In this document: positions 62,751-64,000 of the stretch, in pieces
Layout: every line of letters begins with the position of its first letter
Numbering within the stretch: the first letter of the stretch is position 1
From: Mesoaciditoga sp.
GTDB lineage: Bacteria; Thermotogota; Thermotogae; Mesoaciditogales; Mesoaciditogaceae
Reading direction: 5' to 3'
DNA: 64,000 nt
Assembly (NCBI GenBank): GCA_015491995.1
Contig: WGFY01000013.1
Span: 1 to 64,000 of the forward strand
Notes under the pieces: generated by a model
Told to the model about the DNA's origin: nothing
Databases searched by the model: none
The model's input: the letters and a program-made list of their open reading frames with translations, nothing else
Made by a program: the position numbers and the translations under genes

Positions 62751-63115
62751 TCCAGCAGGAAAGTGTTTTAAATATTGCTGACAACTCTGGAGCAAAAAGA
62801 ATACTCGTCATCAGAGTTATGGGTGGCTCGAAAAGGAAATTCGGAGGCGTTGGCGATGTTGTCATAGGAACTGTTAAGGAGGCAATTCCCCGTGCTGAAG
62901 TCAAGAAAAGTGAAATAGTAAGAGCCGTTATAGTAAGGACAAAAAAAGAGATCAGAAGAAAAGACGGTTCATACGTACGCTTTGATGACAATGCGGCAGT
63001 CCTTATAAGTAAAGAGAACGAGCCACGGGGCACCAGAATTTTTGGGCCAGTTGCTAGAGAACTTAGGGAAAAGGGATACATGAAGATCATCTCTTTGGCC
63101 CCAGAAGTGCTGTGA
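62747..63115 (+). CDS. rplN: 50S ribosomal protein L14
   Basis: [54 protein letters not shown]. Confidence 0.98.
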   Translation: MIQQESVLNIADNSGAKRILVIRVMGGSKRKFGGVGDVVIGTVKEAIPRAEVKKSEIVRAVIVRTKKEIRRKDGSYVRFDDNAAVLISKENEPRGTRIFGPVARELREKGYMKIISLAPEVL

Positions 63116-63125
63116 GGTGGTTTAT

Positions 63126-63464
63126 GTGAATAAAAGAAAACATGCCCTAAACGTTAGAAAAGACGACACAGTTGTGATTTTAAGCGGAAAAGACAAGGGA
63201 AAGAAAGGTAAAGTACTTCGAGTACTTCCTAACGAGGACAAAGTCGTCGTTCAAAATGTTCATATGATGAAGAAACATCAAAGACCGACTGCCACCGTCA
63301 GAGAAGGTGGAATAGTTGAACGAGAAGCTCCAATATACGCTTCAAAAGTTCAAGTTGTTTGCCCAAATTGTGGAAAACCTACAAGAGTTGGACACAGAGT
63401 CGTTGAGTATGGCAAAATGGTCAGATATTGCAAGAAGTGCGACGAGATCATAGACAAAGAGTGA
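63126..63464 (+). CDS. rplX: 50S ribosomal protein L24
   Basis: [49 protein letters not shown] start chosen by RBS spacing. Confidence 0.96.
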   Translation: MNKRKHALNVRKDDTVVILSGKDKGKKGKVLRVLPNEDKVVVQNVHMMKKHQRPTATVREGGIVEREAPIYASKVQVVCPNCGKPTRVGHRVVEYGKMVRYCKKCDEIIDKE

Positions 63465-63490
63465 TCTCCGTGAAAGGAGGAAGGTTTTGA

Positions 63491-64000
63491 ATGTCCGTAG
63501 CTCTTAAAGAAATCTACGAACGCGAAGTCGTCCCAACACTCATGAAAGAGTTCGGCTATAAAAACAAATTAGCCGTGCCGAGACTTCACAAAGTGGTCAT
63601 TAACATGGGAATTGGAGACGAAGCGAGAAGCCAAACCGTTGTGGAAAAACACGCTGACGAGCTTACGCTGATCGCGGGTCAAAAGGCGGTTGTAACTCAA
63701 GCTAAAAAGAGTATATCAAACTTTAAAATTAGAAAGGGAATGCCCGTAGGTGCAAAAGTTACGCTTCGCGGAGAACATATGTACAATTTTTTGTACAAGT
63801 TTTTCAACATATCCCTTCCAAAAGTTCGCGACTTTAGAGGTACAAATCCCAACGCTTTTGATGGACGTGGAAATTATTCCATGGGTCTATCGGAACAGAT
63901 GATATTTGCAGAAATGTCTCCCGAGAATGTTACCAGAACGCAAGGAATGGATATTGTGATAGTGACAACCGCTAAAACCGATAGAGAATCAAGGGCGTTA
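63491..64000 (+). CDS. rplE: 50S ribosomal protein L5 (partial, runs off window)
   Basis: MSVALKEIYEREVVPTLMKEFGYKNKLAVPRLHKVVINMGIGDEARSQ ... RGTNPNAFDGRGNYSMGLSEQ. Confidence 0.97.
   Translation, partial: MSVALKEIYEREVVPTLMKEFGYKNKLAVPRLHKVVINMGIGDEARSQTVVEKHADELTLIAGQKAVVTQAKKSISNFKIRKGMPVGAKVTLRGEHMYNFLYKFFNISLPKVRDFRGTNPNAFDGRGNYSMGLSEQMIFAEMSPENVTRTQGMDIVIVTTAKTDRESRAL

Overview
This 64 kb window is a bacterial chromosome segment. Gene content (DUF4900 and DUF4899-like proteins, TrpB2, SpoVS, a two-gene SufBC-type pair, str and S10 ribosomal operons joined) suggests a member of Thermotogota; that assignment is inference. Order of contents: (1) a partial HAD hydrolase; (2) a cobalamin riboswitch followed by a visibly more GC-rich corrinoid salvage operon: cobU, a relic of cobO, cobQ, cbiB, a cobD-like aminotransferase, a DUF71 PP-loop protein, and cblS/cblT-like genes; (3) an alpha-glucosidase, lnt, topA, YhaM-like, alr, rpmB, ferredoxin and PLP-decarboxylase block on the minus strand; (4) glutamate dehydrogenase, YqhQ, SpoVS, DusB, and an MFS transporter downstream of trpB2, which carries an apparent Trp leader-peptide attenuator; (5) an ATP-grasp, opine-dehydrogenase and B12-enzyme trio, then pyrG; (6) an accessory region with pseudopilins, a nucleoside diphosphate kinase fused to a degenerate GGDEF domain, and a small DUF1659/DUF2922/holin-like/sigma-region-2-only cassette; (7) a MutS-like gene and the glycine cleavage operon; (8) a PerR-like oxidative-stress operon behind a perfect Fur/PerR box; (9) SufBC; (10) the ribosomal operon rpsL to rplE (truncated at the window edge). 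The strongest unusual signals are the NDK-GGDEF fusion, the trpB2 leader peptide with three tandem Trp codons, the RsoA-like mini-sigma cassette, the B12/opine-dehydrogenase/ATP-grasp trio, and the partly decayed B12 operon with identifiable cobO and btuF relics. All family calls come from reading the sequence and recalling motifs. No database search was run.
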